Made by a program: the position numbers and the translations under genes
NCBI GenBank assembly: GCA_016710095.1
Contig: JADJLL010000019.1
Coordinates: 1 to 64,000, forward strand
Source: Candidatus Eiseniibacteriota bacterium
GTDB taxonomy: Bacteria > Eisenbacteria > RBG-16-71-46
DNA: 64,000 bases
Direction: 5' to 3'
The notes under the pieces: generated by a model
Databases searched by the model: none
The model's input: only the letters and a program-made list of their open reading frames with translations
What the model was told of the DNA's origin: nothing
In this document: one piece after another, positions 8,676-18,332 of the stretch
How the letters are laid out: every line of letters starts with the position of its first letter
Position numbering within the stretch: position 1 is the stretch's first letter

Positions 8676-9996
8676 CTACAGCTCGTTCCGCCGGATGATG
8701 TCGGCGTACTTCTGCGCGCTCCGCCGCACGCGCCGCTCCTGCGTCGCGTAGTCCACCTCGATGAGCCCGAATCGCGCGCGATAGCCGTCGGCCCACTCGA
8801 AGTTGTCGAGCAGCGACCAGTGCATGTAGCCCACGACCGGCACGCCGTCCGCGATCGCGCGCGCGACCTGCCAGAGGTGCATGAACAGGAACGTCCAGCG
8901 GTCGTCGTCGTCCGCGGCGGGCACGCCGTTCTCGGTGATCAGGATGGGCAGCTTGAAGCGCGAGTAGTCGCGCAGGAACTGCGCGAGCCCTTCCGGATAC
9001 ACCTCCCAGCCGAGGTCGTTCAGCTTGCCGACCTGCAACCGGTGGTCCTTGCCGCACGAGCCGCCCATCCAGCCCGGAAGATCGAGCCCGGTGTTGTGGA
9101 CGAAATCGCGCGTGTAGTAGTTCACGCCGATGAAGTCGAGCGTCCGCCCCGCGGGCAGCCGCTCCCAGAACAGTCCGGGCACGTAGAGGATGCCCGTGTG
9201 CAGCGCGTCGAGAATGAGCTGGTTGAAGACGTAGCTGCGCATGCGCGCCGACAGCCGGTCGCGCCAACGCGTCGGATCGCAGGGCGAGAACGCGAGCGCG
9301 TGCTTGGCGATGCTCACCATCGCGTCGGGACGCAGCTCGTGGATGTGGTGATAGGCGATCACGTGCGCGCGCATCATGTGGCGCAGCACGCGGACGGCGG
9401 CGCCCCAGTCGCTGCGCCCCGGCGGCCACTGCCCGAGCAGCCAGCCCTTGTACATCTGCACCATGGGTTCGTTCAGCGTGAGCCACCAGCGCGCGAGGCC
9501 CGAGTTCGGAGACGACCTTGCGCACGTAGCGCGCGAAGCGCTTCTCCATCTCCGGGCTCTCCCAACCGCCGAGCGCGGCCATCCAGCGCGGCATCGTGTA
9601 GTGGAAGAGGGTGACGACCGGCTCGATCCCGCGCTCGCGCAGCGCCTCGAGCACTTCGCGGTAGTGCGCGATCGCTTCGGGGTTCCAGACGCCGTCCTCG
9701 GGCTCGATGCGGCTCCACTCGATCGAGAAACGGTGGGCGTTGTGCTCGAGCGACTTCGCGAGGTCGAAGTCCGCGCGGAAGCGCGTCCAGTGCTCGGCGG
9801 CCGCGCCGGACTTCTCGGGTACGCGGCCGGCCTGCTCCCAGTCGTGCCAGTCGTTGAGCGTGTTGCCGCCCTCGACCTGGTGCGCCGACGTGGACGCGCC
9901 CCAGAGGAAGCCCTGCGGGAACCGGAAGTTCGCGGAGTGGATGCCGGCCCGCGGCTCGACTCGTGCCGGTCTTTCGTTCGTCTCTCCGTGCCCCAC
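8676..9996 (-). CDS. GH1 family beta-glucosidase, one frameshift near 9499
   Basis: A retaining glycoside hydrolase of family 1 that would cleave terminal beta-glucosides or related beta-glycosides. The N-terminal part (FPQGFLWGASTSAHQVEG, HRFSIEWSRIEP) and the C-terminal part lie in different frames, joined around the GGCCC run at 9497-9501. After the join the acid/base motif TLNEP and the nucleophile motif ITENG are both intact, as are FIGVNYY and HWSLLDNFEWADGY. Restored length is about 440 residues, normal for the family. There is no signal peptide, so it is cytoplasmic. The start is GTG at 9994-9996, preceded by GGAGGAG. It could use disaccharides imported or released outside. A conserved full-length active site on both sides of the break argues for a sequencing error rather than a dead gene. 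Confidence 0.85.
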
Positions 9997-10136
9997 CGCC
10001 GCTCCTCCGTGTCCGGCTCCGCCGGCGGCTTCGGCCGCTTGACGGATCGCTCCAAGCTCGCTACCCCTGACCTGAAACCGTGTCCTTTATCGGCGATTCC
10101 CGGCTCGGTGGCCAGCCTCAATCCTCGGAGAGACCC

Positions 10137-10712
10137 ATGCCTGTTCGAGTGGACCGGAACATCCTGCGCGTCCCGAAGCGCGCCCGCAACGCGGAGGCGG
10201 CTTCCTTCCTCGCGCAGCTCGACGACCTCAGCCGCCGGATGTTCGACGACCTCGCCTCGATCAAGGCTGCCGAGCTCGCGTGGCAGCCGCGCCGCGGCGC
10301 GAACACGATCGGCATGCTGCTCGCGCACAACGCCATCGTCGAGGTGTACTGGATGCTCGTCGCGACGGGCGATCTCAAGGGCGAGCGCCTCGAGGAAGTG
10401 CTGGGGCTGTCCATGGACGGCGACGGCATCCCGATGCCGGAGTCCGGTGAAGGGCCCGCGCACCTGCGCGGCCGCTCGCTCGCGTGGTACCGCAAGCTCC
10501 ACGATCGCGCGCGTGCGTTCGCGACGCCGATCCTCATGCGGATGGACGCCGCCACGCTCGAGAAGATCGTGAAGCGACCGCGCCGCGACGGGTCGCGCCA
10601 CGATTCCAACGTCCGTTGGATTCTCTATCACGTGCTCGAGCACCAGGCCGGCCACTACGGCCAGATGCTGCTCCTGCGTCACCTGTATGCGGATCGGAGG
10701 AAGCGTTCGTGA
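10137..10712 (+). CDS. DinB-like four-helix protein, first of a tandem pair
   Basis: The 191-residue protein has the DinB/DUF664 helical pattern. Regular histidines are compatible with the DinB metal site: one in MLLAHNAIVE, and others in YHVLEHQAGHYGQ near the C-terminus. Members of this superfamily include thiol-dependent transferases and hydrolases, and many have no known function. I chose the ATG at 10137 because GGAGAG precedes it; an upstream in-frame ATG at 10080 lacks a ribosome site. Its stop overlaps the GTG start of the next gene, a paralogue with the same LAWQPRxGA...GMLLAH...VE pattern, so the two are co-translated duplicates. Confidence 0.7.
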   Translation: MPVRVDRNILRVPKRARNAEAASFLAQLDDLSRRMFDDLASIKAAELAWQPRRGANTIGMLLAHNAIVEVYWMLVATGDLKGERLEEVLGLSMDGDGIPMPESGEGPAHLRGRSLAWYRKLHDRARAFATPILMRMDAATLEKIVKRPRRDGSRHDSNVRWILYHVLEHQAGHYGQMLLLRHLYADRRKRS

Positions 10713-11278
10713 GCCGCGCTCGCATCGACCGGCTGGTGCCGGCACCCGGTTATCCCTCGCGTGAAGTCGCGATCTCCATGGCCCAGCTCGAGGAGCTGCA
10801 CGAACGCATCGTGCTCGCCGCGATGCCGCTCTCGCCGGGCCAGCTCGCGTGGCAGCCGCGCCCCGGCGCGAGCACGCCGGGCATGCTGCTCGCCCACATC
10901 GCGGTGGCCGAGACGCACCTCACTCAGGTCGGCCTGCTCGGCGAGACGTCCGGGCACGTGCAGGACGTGATCGGCATTCGCGAGGACGACGACGGCATGC
11001 CGCTCGATCCCGACGGATTGCCGCCGGCGATCCTGCGCGACAAGGACGCGGCGTGGTTCGCCGGCCTGCTCGCGCGTTCGCTTGCGAACCTGCGCACCGC
11101 GGCCGCGCAGCTCACCGACGAGGATCTCGATCAGGACGTCGTGCGCCCGCCGCGGCCGGACGGCACGCAGCGCATCTTCAACAAGCGCTGGGCGCTGTGG
11201 CACATCGTCGAGCACACCTCCGGCCACCTCGGCCAGCTGCTCATGCTCGCCAACCTCGTGCGCGGTCAGGCGGGCTGA
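10709..11278 (+). CDS. DinB-like four-helix protein, second of a tandem pair
   Basis: This 189-residue paralogue of the preceding gene shares LAWQPRPGA, GMLLAHIAVAE and WHIVEHTSGHLGQLLML. Histidines occupy the same places as in the first copy, consistent with a DinB metal site. The GTG start at 10709 overlaps the previous stop (GTGA) and has GGAGG upstream, so translation is coupled. Its 3' end overlaps the convergent aminotransferase gene by 13 bp. The substrate is unknown; a heteromeric or two-step role for the pair is only inferred from the linkage. Confidence 0.7.
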   Translation: MSRARIDRLVPAPGYPSREVAISMAQLEELHERIVLAAMPLSPGQLAWQPRPGASTPGMLLAHIAVAETHLTQVGLLGETSGHVQDVIGIREDDDGMPLDPDGLPPAILRDKDAAWFAGLLARSLANLRTAAAQLTDEDLDQDVVRPPRPDGTQRIFNKRWALWHIVEHTSGHLGQLLMLANLVRGQAG

Positions 11279-12426
11279 TCGTCCAGCGCGTGGCCGAGCA
11301 TCCGCAGCCCGCGCTCCATCGTCTCCGGCGGCACGATCCGGCTCACCACGACGTGTGAGCCGCCGTCAAAGTCGAAGCTGTCGCCGGAGTAGAGCGCGAC
11401 GTCGTGGTCGAGCCCGGCCATCGCCCAGTCCTCGCTGCTGCGGATTCCGGGCATGCGCAGGGGCTGCATCCAGCCGGCCTGCGGCTCGACGAGCGTCACC
11501 TCCGGATGCGCGGCGGAGAACGCGCGCAGCAGCGCCCCGTTCTCCGCGATCCTCGCGTTCACGCGCTCCCGAAAGACGTGGCGCAGCTCGAGCAGGCGCG
11601 GCAGCGCGAGCTGCACCGGGGACGCGACGCCGAGGAACAGGTCCTCGAGCCACTCGAAGCGCACGAGCGCCTCGCTCCGCAGTTCCTCGGGCCCCGCGAA
11701 CGCCGCCCACGCCAGCTTGAGGTGCGGCAGGCCGCAGGTCTTCGACAGCCCGCCGAGCACGATCGTGAGCGCGCGCCGCTTGCCCGCGAGCCAGCTCGTC
11801 CCCGGCGTGGTCGGCGTGCGGAAGACCTCGTCGGCCACGAGCGCGACGCCCCGCCGCTCGCATTCGCGTTCGAGCCACCGGCGGTCGTCCGCGCCCAGCA
11901 CCATGCCGGTCGGGTTCGCCGGCTCGACCGTCACGAGCAGTCGCGCGCCCTCGAGCGCACGGGAACAGGAGTCGCGGTCGAGGTGCCACGCGCCGTCCCA
12001 GAGGAGGCGATAGCCGCGGGTCTCGACGCCCTCGGCCCGGGCGATCGGCTCGAAAAGCGGGTAGCCCGGCTGCGGGATCGCGACGGCCTCGCCGGGGTTG
12101 CAGAACAACCGGAAGAGATGCGCGTAACTCTCACTGGTGGAAGGCTTCAGAGCGATCGCCTCCGGTGATACCGGAGCCCCTTCCGACTCGAGCATCGCCG
12201 CGACGGCCGCGCGGGCCGAGGGAAGGCCGAGCGGCTCGGGCGCGTAGGCGACCGGTCCGACGAGCGCGAGCGCCATCGCCCCCTCCGCCAGCGGCGCGAG
12301 GCCCAGGACGGTCGGGTCGGTCTGCATGAGGTCGCACGCGGGTCCGTAGCCGCCGAGGTGCAGCTTCATCCGGAGCTCGGTCCAGGCGTTCGGCGCGAAC
12401 GATCGGGGTGTGCGCGCGGAGAACAT
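11266..12426 (-). CDS. PLP-dependent aminotransferase, class I/II fold
   Basis: The 386-residue cytoplasmic enzyme belongs to the fold-type I aminotransferases. Visible hallmarks are the substrate/PLP loop PQPGYPLFEP, the NPTG motif in VEPANPTGM, the Asp/Glu pair in VADEVFR, and the Schiff-base lysine in GGLSKTCGLPHLKLAW, followed by a late Arg (VVVSRIVPPE). This subfamily resembles histidinol-phosphate or aspartate-type aminotransferases, but the substrate cannot be assigned from sequence. It stands alone on the minus strand, upstream of a convergent DinB gene. Confidence 0.8.
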   Translation of the reverse strand: MFSARTPRSFAPNAWTELRMKLHLGGYGPACDLMQTDPTVLGLAPLAEGAMALALVGPVAYAPEPLGLPSARAAVAAMLESEGAPVSPEAIALKPSTSESYAHLFRLFCNPGEAVAIPQPGYPLFEPIARAEGVETRGYRLLWDGAWHLDRDSCSRALEGARLLVTVEPANPTGMVLGADDRRWLERECERRGVALVADEVFRTPTTPGTSWLAGKRRALTIVLGGLSKTCGLPHLKLAWAAFAGPEELRSEALVRFEWLEDLFLGVASPVQLALPRLLELRHVFRERVNARIAENGALLRAFSAAHPEVTLVEPQAGWMQPLRMPGIRSSEDWAMAGLDHDVALYSGDSFDFDGGSHVVVSRIVPPETMERGLRMLGHALDDQPA

Positions 12427-12466
12427 GCGGCGAGGCTAGGCCCCGCCCGCTCCGGGGCGCAAGCGT

Positions 12467-12496
12467 GAAGCCCCGGCCGTAAGGCGCCGGGGCTTC
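12467..12496 (-). terminator. Intrinsic terminator of ahcY
   Basis: An 11-bp GC-rich stem (GAAGCCCCGGC with its complement) lies about 30 bases after the ahcY stop, in the gap before the aminotransferase start. Confidence 0.7.
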
Positions 12497-12522
12497 GACG
12501 ATGCTTCGGGTGTTCGTACGGC

Positions 12523-13828
<1,306 letters not shown>

Positions 13829-13952
13829 GCACTCTCCTGAGGAGGGTCGGGGAACTGCGGGAGGGGTGTTGCGCAAACGCGAGGGATTGTGCCCGAGACA
13901 TCGGCCGGGCTCAAACGGAAATTCAGCTCTCGCGCTCCTTTGCCGACAATGC

Positions 13953-13966
13953 TATGCATACGCATA
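13953..13966. promoter_or_regulatory. Palindromic operator candidate of the vapBC unit
   Basis: TATGC-ATAC-GCATA is an inverted repeat with a four-base spacer sitting exactly at the start of the antitoxin gene. Its left half also looks like a -10 box (TATGCAT). Ribbon-helix-helix antitoxins usually bind such palindromes over their own promoter to autoregulate. Confidence 0.4.
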
Positions 13967-14205
13967 TGAAGCGAACGACCCTGCTCCTGGATACCGCCAT
14001 TTACGGCGAACTGAAACGGCGCGCGGCGCTCGAGGGCGCCACGCTCACGGCCGTCGTCGAACGGGCACTTCGCATCGGGCTCGAGCACCTCGACGCGCCG
14101 AGGCGGGCCCGTGTGCAGCTCCCCTCCTACGATCTCGGCCCCTTCCTCTCCGATCCCTCGCGTCGCGACACGATGCCCGGCGCTCCCTCCGAGGAGGACG
14201 CCTGA
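13966..14205 (+). CDS. Ribbon-helix-helix antitoxin (VapB-like)
   Basis: The small protein (79 residues from this ATG) starts with KRTTLLLDTAIYGELKRRAALEGATLTAVVERALRIGL, the classic strand-helix-helix pattern of CopG/Arc-type DNA-binding antitoxins. The C-terminal part would wrap the toxin. An ATG four codons upstream (13954) is possible, but neither start has a ribosome site. If TATGCAT at 13953 is the -10 box, the transcript would begin at about 13966 and be leaderless. The gene ends in a one-base stop/start overlap with the PIN-domain toxin gene, so this is a type II toxin-antitoxin pair. It should repress its own promoter through the overlapping palindrome. Confidence 0.75.
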   Translation: MKRTTLLLDTAIYGELKRRAALEGATLTAVVERALRIGLEHLDAPRRARVQLPSYDLGPFLSDPSRRDTMPGAPSEEDA

Positions 14206-14705
14206 TGCGCGCCGTGGACACGAGCGTGCTCGCCTACGCGGTCAATCGCGGCGCGCCGGAACACGCGCGCGCAGCGCAGTCGCTCGAGGAACTCGCGAAC
14301 GGCGACCGGCCGTGGGCGCTGCCGTGGCCCGCCGTGCACGAGTTCCTCGTCCGCGTCACGCACCGTCACGAGGTGGCGCGCGCGCTGCGCCCCGCCGACG
14401 CGTGGGCGTTCGTCGAGGAACTCACCCGCAGCGCGGGCGCCCGCCTGCTCGGCGCGACGCCGCGCCATGCCGCGGTCGCGGCCGAAGTCCTCGAGTTGGC
14501 GAAGGGTGACTTCACCGGTCTTCCGCCCGGATTCGAACTCGCGGTGGTGCTGCGCGAGCACGGCGTGCGCGAGCTGCTTTCGTGCGACGCGGGCATGCGC
14601 CGCTTCCGATTCCTCGACGTGCGCGACCCCGTGCACGGCGCGCTGTGGACGCCGGAGGAACGCCCGGCGCGCCGCTACCGCACACTCGCCGCCCGCCGCC
14701 GCTGA
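14205..14705 (+). CDS. PIN-domain ribonuclease toxin (VapC-like)
   Basis: The 166-residue protein begins with RAVDTSVLAYA, giving the first conserved Asp of the PIN domain. Further acidic residues lie in VHEFLVRV and LLSCDAGMRRF, matching the usual Asp/Glu metal cluster of VapC-type RNases. It would cleave a specific RNA target when freed from its antitoxin. The start ATG overlaps the antitoxin stop by one base and a GAGGAGG ribosome site lies inside the antitoxin gene. The RNA target is unknown. Confidence 0.75.
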   Translation: MRAVDTSVLAYAVNRGAPEHARAAQSLEELANGDRPWALPWPAVHEFLVRVTHRHEVARALRPADAWAFVEELTRSAGARLLGATPRHAAVAAEVLELAKGDFTGLPPGFELAVVLREHGVRELLSCDAGMRRFRFLDVRDPVHGALWTPEERPARRYRTLAARRR

Positions 14706-14734
14706 CACCCTCCTCCCTCCACCCGGAGCACGAC

Positions 14735-15097
14735 ATGGCCTTCGCCGACACCCCCGCGCCGCCCTACTGGGCCGTCCTCTTCACCTCCCGCCGCAACTCC
14801 GGCGACGCCGAAGGCTACGCGCGCATGGCGGACGCGATGTCGGCGCTCGCGCCTTCCCAACCCGGCTACCTCGGGATCGAGTCCGTGCGCGGCGCCGACG
14901 GCGTGGGCATCACCGTGAGCTACTGGCGCGACGAGGCGAGCATCGCCGCGTGGAAGCGCCTGTCCGCGCACGTGGCGGCCCAGCAGGCCGGCCACGAGCG
15001 CTGGTACGAGGACTTCGTCGTCCGGGTCGCCCGCGTCGAGCGCGCGTACACCATGGCGGGCAGCCCGCGCGAGGGACTGGAGCCCGGCGAAGCGTAG
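14735..15097 (+). CDS. ABM-domain (antibiotic biosynthesis monooxygenase-like) protein
   Basis: The 120-residue protein carries a single ferredoxin-like ABM domain; typical pieces are YWAVLFTSRRN, GYLGIESVRGADGVGITVSYWRDEASIAAWKRLSAH and WYEDFVVRVARVERAY. Small stand-alone members of this family include haem-degrading and quinone-modifying enzymes, but many are uncharacterised, and no specific substrate can be inferred. It lies 29 bp after the vapC stop and converges on the epimerase gene with only 3 bp between the ends. Confidence 0.7.
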   Translation: MAFADTPAPPYWAVLFTSRRNSGDAEGYARMADAMSALAPSQPGYLGIESVRGADGVGITVSYWRDEASIAAWKRLSAHVAAQQAGHERWYEDFVVRVARVERAYTMAGSPREGLEPGEA

Positions 15098-15100
15098 TCG

Positions 15101-16096
15101 CTACTCGCGCGCCGCCGCCCACTCCGCGAGCACTTCCGCCTCGCGCTCCGCCTTGAGGGCTGGGCTCGCGGCACGCGCCTCGTCGGGCCGCGCGAGATCC
15201 CACGCGAGCGTGTCGCGCGCGGTCTCCGCGAGCGGACGGAAGCGCAGGCCCGCCGCGCGCGCCGCCGTGAGGTCGAGATCCTGGAGGCCTCCCTCGGACA
15301 CGGGGATCCACAGCGGCAGGCCCATCCACGGTTCGACCCCGCGGTCGATCAGGAACTTCTCGTCCGCCCACGTGAAGCGCGCGTCCGAGCCGACGGCGTC
15401 GCGGATGCCTTCGAGGCATGCGCCCATCGAGAGCGGAGCGTCGGGCCCGGTCGCGTGGTAGGTGCCCGCGACGTCCCGCTCGGCGAGCTGCAGCACGAAC
15501 GCGGCGAGATCGCGCGCGTCGATGAACTGCACGGGCTGCGACGGGTCGCCGGGCGCGAGGACTTCTCCCCCGCGCGCGATGCGACGAGGCCAGTAGGGAA
15601 AGCGATCGGTCGGATCGTTCGGCCCCACGATGAGTCCGGGGCGCACGATCGTCGCACGATCCCCGAACGCGCCGAGCACGACGTCCTCGCAGGCCGCCTT
15701 GAGCCCGCCGTACGTGGCGCCGTCGATCACCTCGGTCGCGGGATCGGCAAGCTTCGCGCGGGGCGCGTCCTCACGCGATCCGCTCGGCGTGGGCTCGGCG
15801 TACACCGAGATGGACGAAATGAAGAGATAGCGGCCGACGCCGTGGTTCAGCGTGTCGCACGAGGCGCCCACCACGCGCGGCACGTAGCCGCAGCAGTCCA
15901 CGACCGCGTCCCAGCGCCGCCCGGCGAGCGCGCCGATGCCGCCGTCGCGATCGCCGAGGATGCGCTCGGCGCCCGCGTGCAGTTCCGCGCCGGTCTGGCC
16001 GCGATGAAAGAGCGTGACGCGGTGGCCGCGGGCCAGCGCGGACTCGGCGAGGAACCGTCCGAAGAAGCGGGTGCCCCCCAACAGCAGCAGGTCCAT
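15101..16096 (-). CDS. NAD(P)-dependent epimerase/dehydratase (extended SDR)
   Basis: The 331-residue Rossmann-fold enzyme has the nucleotide-binding start LLLLGGTRFFGRFLAE, the catalytic Tyr/Lys pair in TYGGLKAACE and a Ser in LFISSISVYAE. The glycine motif GGTRFFG resembles the CSP41/isoflavone-reductase-like branch of extended SDRs. The substrate is probably a nucleotide sugar or related compound, but nothing specific can be said. A GGGAGG ribosome site supports the ATG at 16094-16096. It follows the M16 gene pair with a terminator in between, so it is probably a separate transcript. Confidence 0.75.
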   Translation of the reverse strand: MDLLLLGGTRFFGRFLAESALARGHRVTLFHRGQTGAELHAGAERILGDRDGGIGALAGRRWDAVVDCCGYVPRVVGASCDTLNHGVGRYLFISSISVYAEPTPSGSREDAPRAKLADPATEVIDGATYGGLKAACEDVVLGAFGDRATIVRPGLIVGPNDPTDRFPYWPRRIARGGEVLAPGDPSQPVQFIDARDLAAFVLQLAERDVAGTYHATGPDAPLSMGACLEGIRDAVGSDARFTWADEKFLIDRGVEPWMGLPLWIPVSEGGLQDLDLTAARAAGLRFRPLAETARDTLAWDLARPDEARAASPALKAEREAEVLAEWAAARE

Positions 16097-16119
16097 CGTG
16101 CCTCCCGAAAGTGAAACGA

Positions 16120-16145
16120 GCGGCGGAGGCCGAAGCCTCCGCCGC
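16120..16145 (-). terminator. Terminator after the M16 protease pair
   Basis: A perfect 11-bp stem (GCGGCGGAGGC and its complement) with a CGAA tetraloop lies 24 bases past the stop codon of the downstream M16 gene. On the minus strand the stem is followed by TCGTTTCACTTT, a weak T-rich stretch. Confidence 0.7.
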
Positions 16146-16168
16146 CCGATTCGATCACGCGCCGGCGA

Positions 16169-18331
16169 TCACTGCGCCGGCTTCTTGAACAGGTCGGCCG
16201 AAAGCTCGGCGTTGAGCTTCAGCCCGGTCACCTTGCCGTCGACCATCATCTTGCCGTCCCGGTACACCTGGATCGTGTGCGGGTACTGGATCGGACCTTC
16301 CGGCGCCCAGGCGCCGAAGAGTTCGACGACGCGCGCCGGACCCATCCGGCCACTGCCGGTGTCCTGGTACGCGAATCCGGCGAGATGGCCGTCGGCCGAG
16401 AAGAGCACGACCATGTCGGCCGCCTTGGCGCCCTTCATCTGCGCGACGCGGTAGTCGGTGCCGTTCACGTTCTCCGGCTTGTCGAGCGCCACGAGCTGCA
16501 CCTGGTCGGAATGCCCGAACAGGCGCCACAGGGACTTGTCCCAGTCCTTCGCCACTTCGGCGCCGGCTTCGGGGTTGTCCTGCAGCTGCCCCATCGCGCT
16601 CATCCAGCCGTTCGTGCCGTCGAACGCCTGCTTCATCTCGCCGAACGGCAGCTTCTGCGACGAGTGCTGCTTGTCGGGGAACAGCCACGACTCTTCGCCC
16701 GTGATGCTGAACGACTGGCCCTGGATGGAAAGCGTCGCGTCGGTCGAAAGCACGACCGAGCGGATGCCCTTCCACGCCGCGCTGCCACCCGCAGCCTTCG
16801 CCGCGGCGGCGAGCCACTCGGCGCCCTTCGCGAGCGCGGCCGGAGTCTCCGCGACCTTGCCGAGCTTCGAGGGCGGCGGCGGGATCGAGATGTCCACGCG
16901 CTCCACCGGCAGGCCGGCGCTTTCGAGCGGACGATCGAAATCCTTCTCCTTGCCCACGATGATCACGGCCTGCTGGGCCGGCTGGATCTTGCGCTTCGCC
17001 GCCTCGAGCACGCTCTGCGCGGTCACGGCGTCGAGGCCCTTCTGGTAGACCTGCAGGAAGTCCGCCGGGTACCCGACCGCTTCGTAATACGCGGCGCGGA
17101 ACAGCGTCTGGCTGGGATCCTCGAAGTTGAAGACGAAGCCGTTGACCACGGCCTGCTTCGCGATCGCCAACTCGGCGTCCGTGAAGGGCGACTCGGTCAC
17201 GGCGCGCACTTCGTCGCGCACGAGTCCGAGGGCCGTCATCGTGGATTCGCTCTTCGTGAGCGTGTACGCCATGAACACGCCCGGCTTGAGGAAGTCCGTG
17301 CCCGCGTTGGCGCCGGCCGCGTAGGCGAGTCCGCGCTGCGTGCGGATGTGGTTGAACATGCGCGACGAGAAGCCGCCACCCAGGCCCTGCTCGAGCACGC
17401 TCATCGCCGCGTAATCCGGATCGTTCGCACGCGAACCGACCTGCGCCACGACGATGCCCGACTGCGTCACGTCTTCCTTCGGCGCGAAGTACAGCTTCGG
17501 CGTCACGCTCGTCGGCATGGCCGGCAGGACCGGCGCCGCCGTCGCGCTCTTCTTCCAGTCCGCGAACTTCGCCGTGAGCAGCTTCTTCATGTCGGCCGTG
17601 CGGAAGTCGCCGTAGACCGCGACGATCATGCGCTCCGGCACGAACACCTTGCCGTGCAGCGCGACGCAGTCCGCCTTGCCGATCGGCTCGACGGTCGCGT
17701 ACTCGGCCTGCATGCCCCACGGGTTCTTCGAGCCGTACACGGCCTGCGAGGCCGTGCGGAACAGCATCGACATCATCTCGTCGTTGCGGCTCGCGATGCT
17801 GCGGCGCAGGCCGACCTTCGCGAGTTCGATCTTCTCGTCCGGGAACGCGGGCGTCCGGACGATCTCGCTCCACAGGCCCACGACTTCCGCCGTGTTCTCG
17901 CTCAGGCAGCGGAAGCCGCTGCTCGCCTGACCGAGCGCGATGTTCGCGCTGAGGCTCGCGCCGATCGCGGCGAGATGATCGTCCAGGTAATCGCCGCCGT
18001 GCGCGACACTGCCGCCGGAACGCATGACTTCACCGGTCAGTCCCGGCAGTCCGGCGCGATCCATCGGAACGAGGCTCGGGGACATCGCGAAATACGCGGC
18101 GCCCTTCACGACCGGCAGGTCGTGGTTCTCGAGCAGGTACACGACGACGCCGTTCGGCAGCACCATGCGTTCGGGCTTTACGGCCGGGATGCGGCCGATC
18201 GCCGGCACGGGCAGCTTGCGCGGGTCGTACTTCGTGACGTCGATCGCCGCGCCCGCGGTGCTCGCGAGCGAAGCGCACAGCGACAGGGCCGCGACGAAGG
18301 CGGCGACGGCCACTCGGGTCGTGCTCTTCAT
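16169..18331 (-). CDS. M16-family protein, non-catalytic partner subunit, exported
   Basis: The 720-residue protein has a signal peptide (VAVAAFVAALSLCASLASTAGA) and two M16 lobes. The zinc motif HxxEH is missing: the equivalent stretch reads GLPGLTGEVMRSGG. The C-terminal lobe keeps the substrate-binding Arg/Tyr signature (SSRMFNHIRTQRGLAYAAGA). In bacterial two-gene M16 pairs the partner lacking zinc supplies this Arg/Tyr lobe to the catalytic subunit, and here the catalytic partner is the immediately upstream gene, one base away. A C-terminal extension of about 200 residues, outer-membrane-lipoprotein-like, follows the peptidase lobes. It acts in the periplasm. Confidence 0.85.
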   Translation of the reverse strand: MKSTTRVAVAAFVAALSLCASLASTAGAAIDVTKYDPRKLPVPAIGRIPAVKPERMVLPNGVVVYLLENHDLPVVKGAAYFAMSPSLVPMDRAGLPGLTGEVMRSGGSVAHGGDYLDDHLAAIGASLSANIALGQASSGFRCLSENTAEVVGLWSEIVRTPAFPDEKIELAKVGLRRSIASRNDEMMSMLFRTASQAVYGSKNPWGMQAEYATVEPIGKADCVALHGKVFVPERMIVAVYGDFRTADMKKLLTAKFADWKKSATAAPVLPAMPTSVTPKLYFAPKEDVTQSGIVVAQVGSRANDPDYAAMSVLEQGLGGGFSSRMFNHIRTQRGLAYAAGANAGTDFLKPGVFMAYTLTKSESTMTALGLVRDEVRAVTESPFTDAELAIAKQAVVNGFVFNFEDPSQTLFRAAYYEAVGYPADFLQVYQKGLDAVTAQSVLEAAKRKIQPAQQAVIIVGKEKDFDRPLESAGLPVERVDISIPPPPSKLGKVAETPAALAKGAEWLAAAAKAAGGSAAWKGIRSVVLSTDATLSIQGQSFSITGEESWLFPDKQHSSQKLPFGEMKQAFDGTNGWMSAMGQLQDNPEAGAEVAKDWDKSLWRLFGHSDQVQLVALDKPENVNGTDYRVAQMKGAKAADMVVLFSADGHLAGFAYQDTGSGRMGPARVVELFGAWAPEGPIQYPHTIQVYRDGKMMVDGKVTGLKLNAELSADLFKKPAQ

Positions 18332-18332
18332 C

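Noticed and set aside
8473..8751. Separate small plus-strand gene after the esterase
   Set aside because: Its first part is the frameshifted FlgD-like tail of the esterase and the rest runs into the terminator and the antisense of GH1.
13829..13953. SAH riboswitch upstream of ahcY
   Set aside because: The conserved core of the SAH riboswitch could not be identified in this leader.
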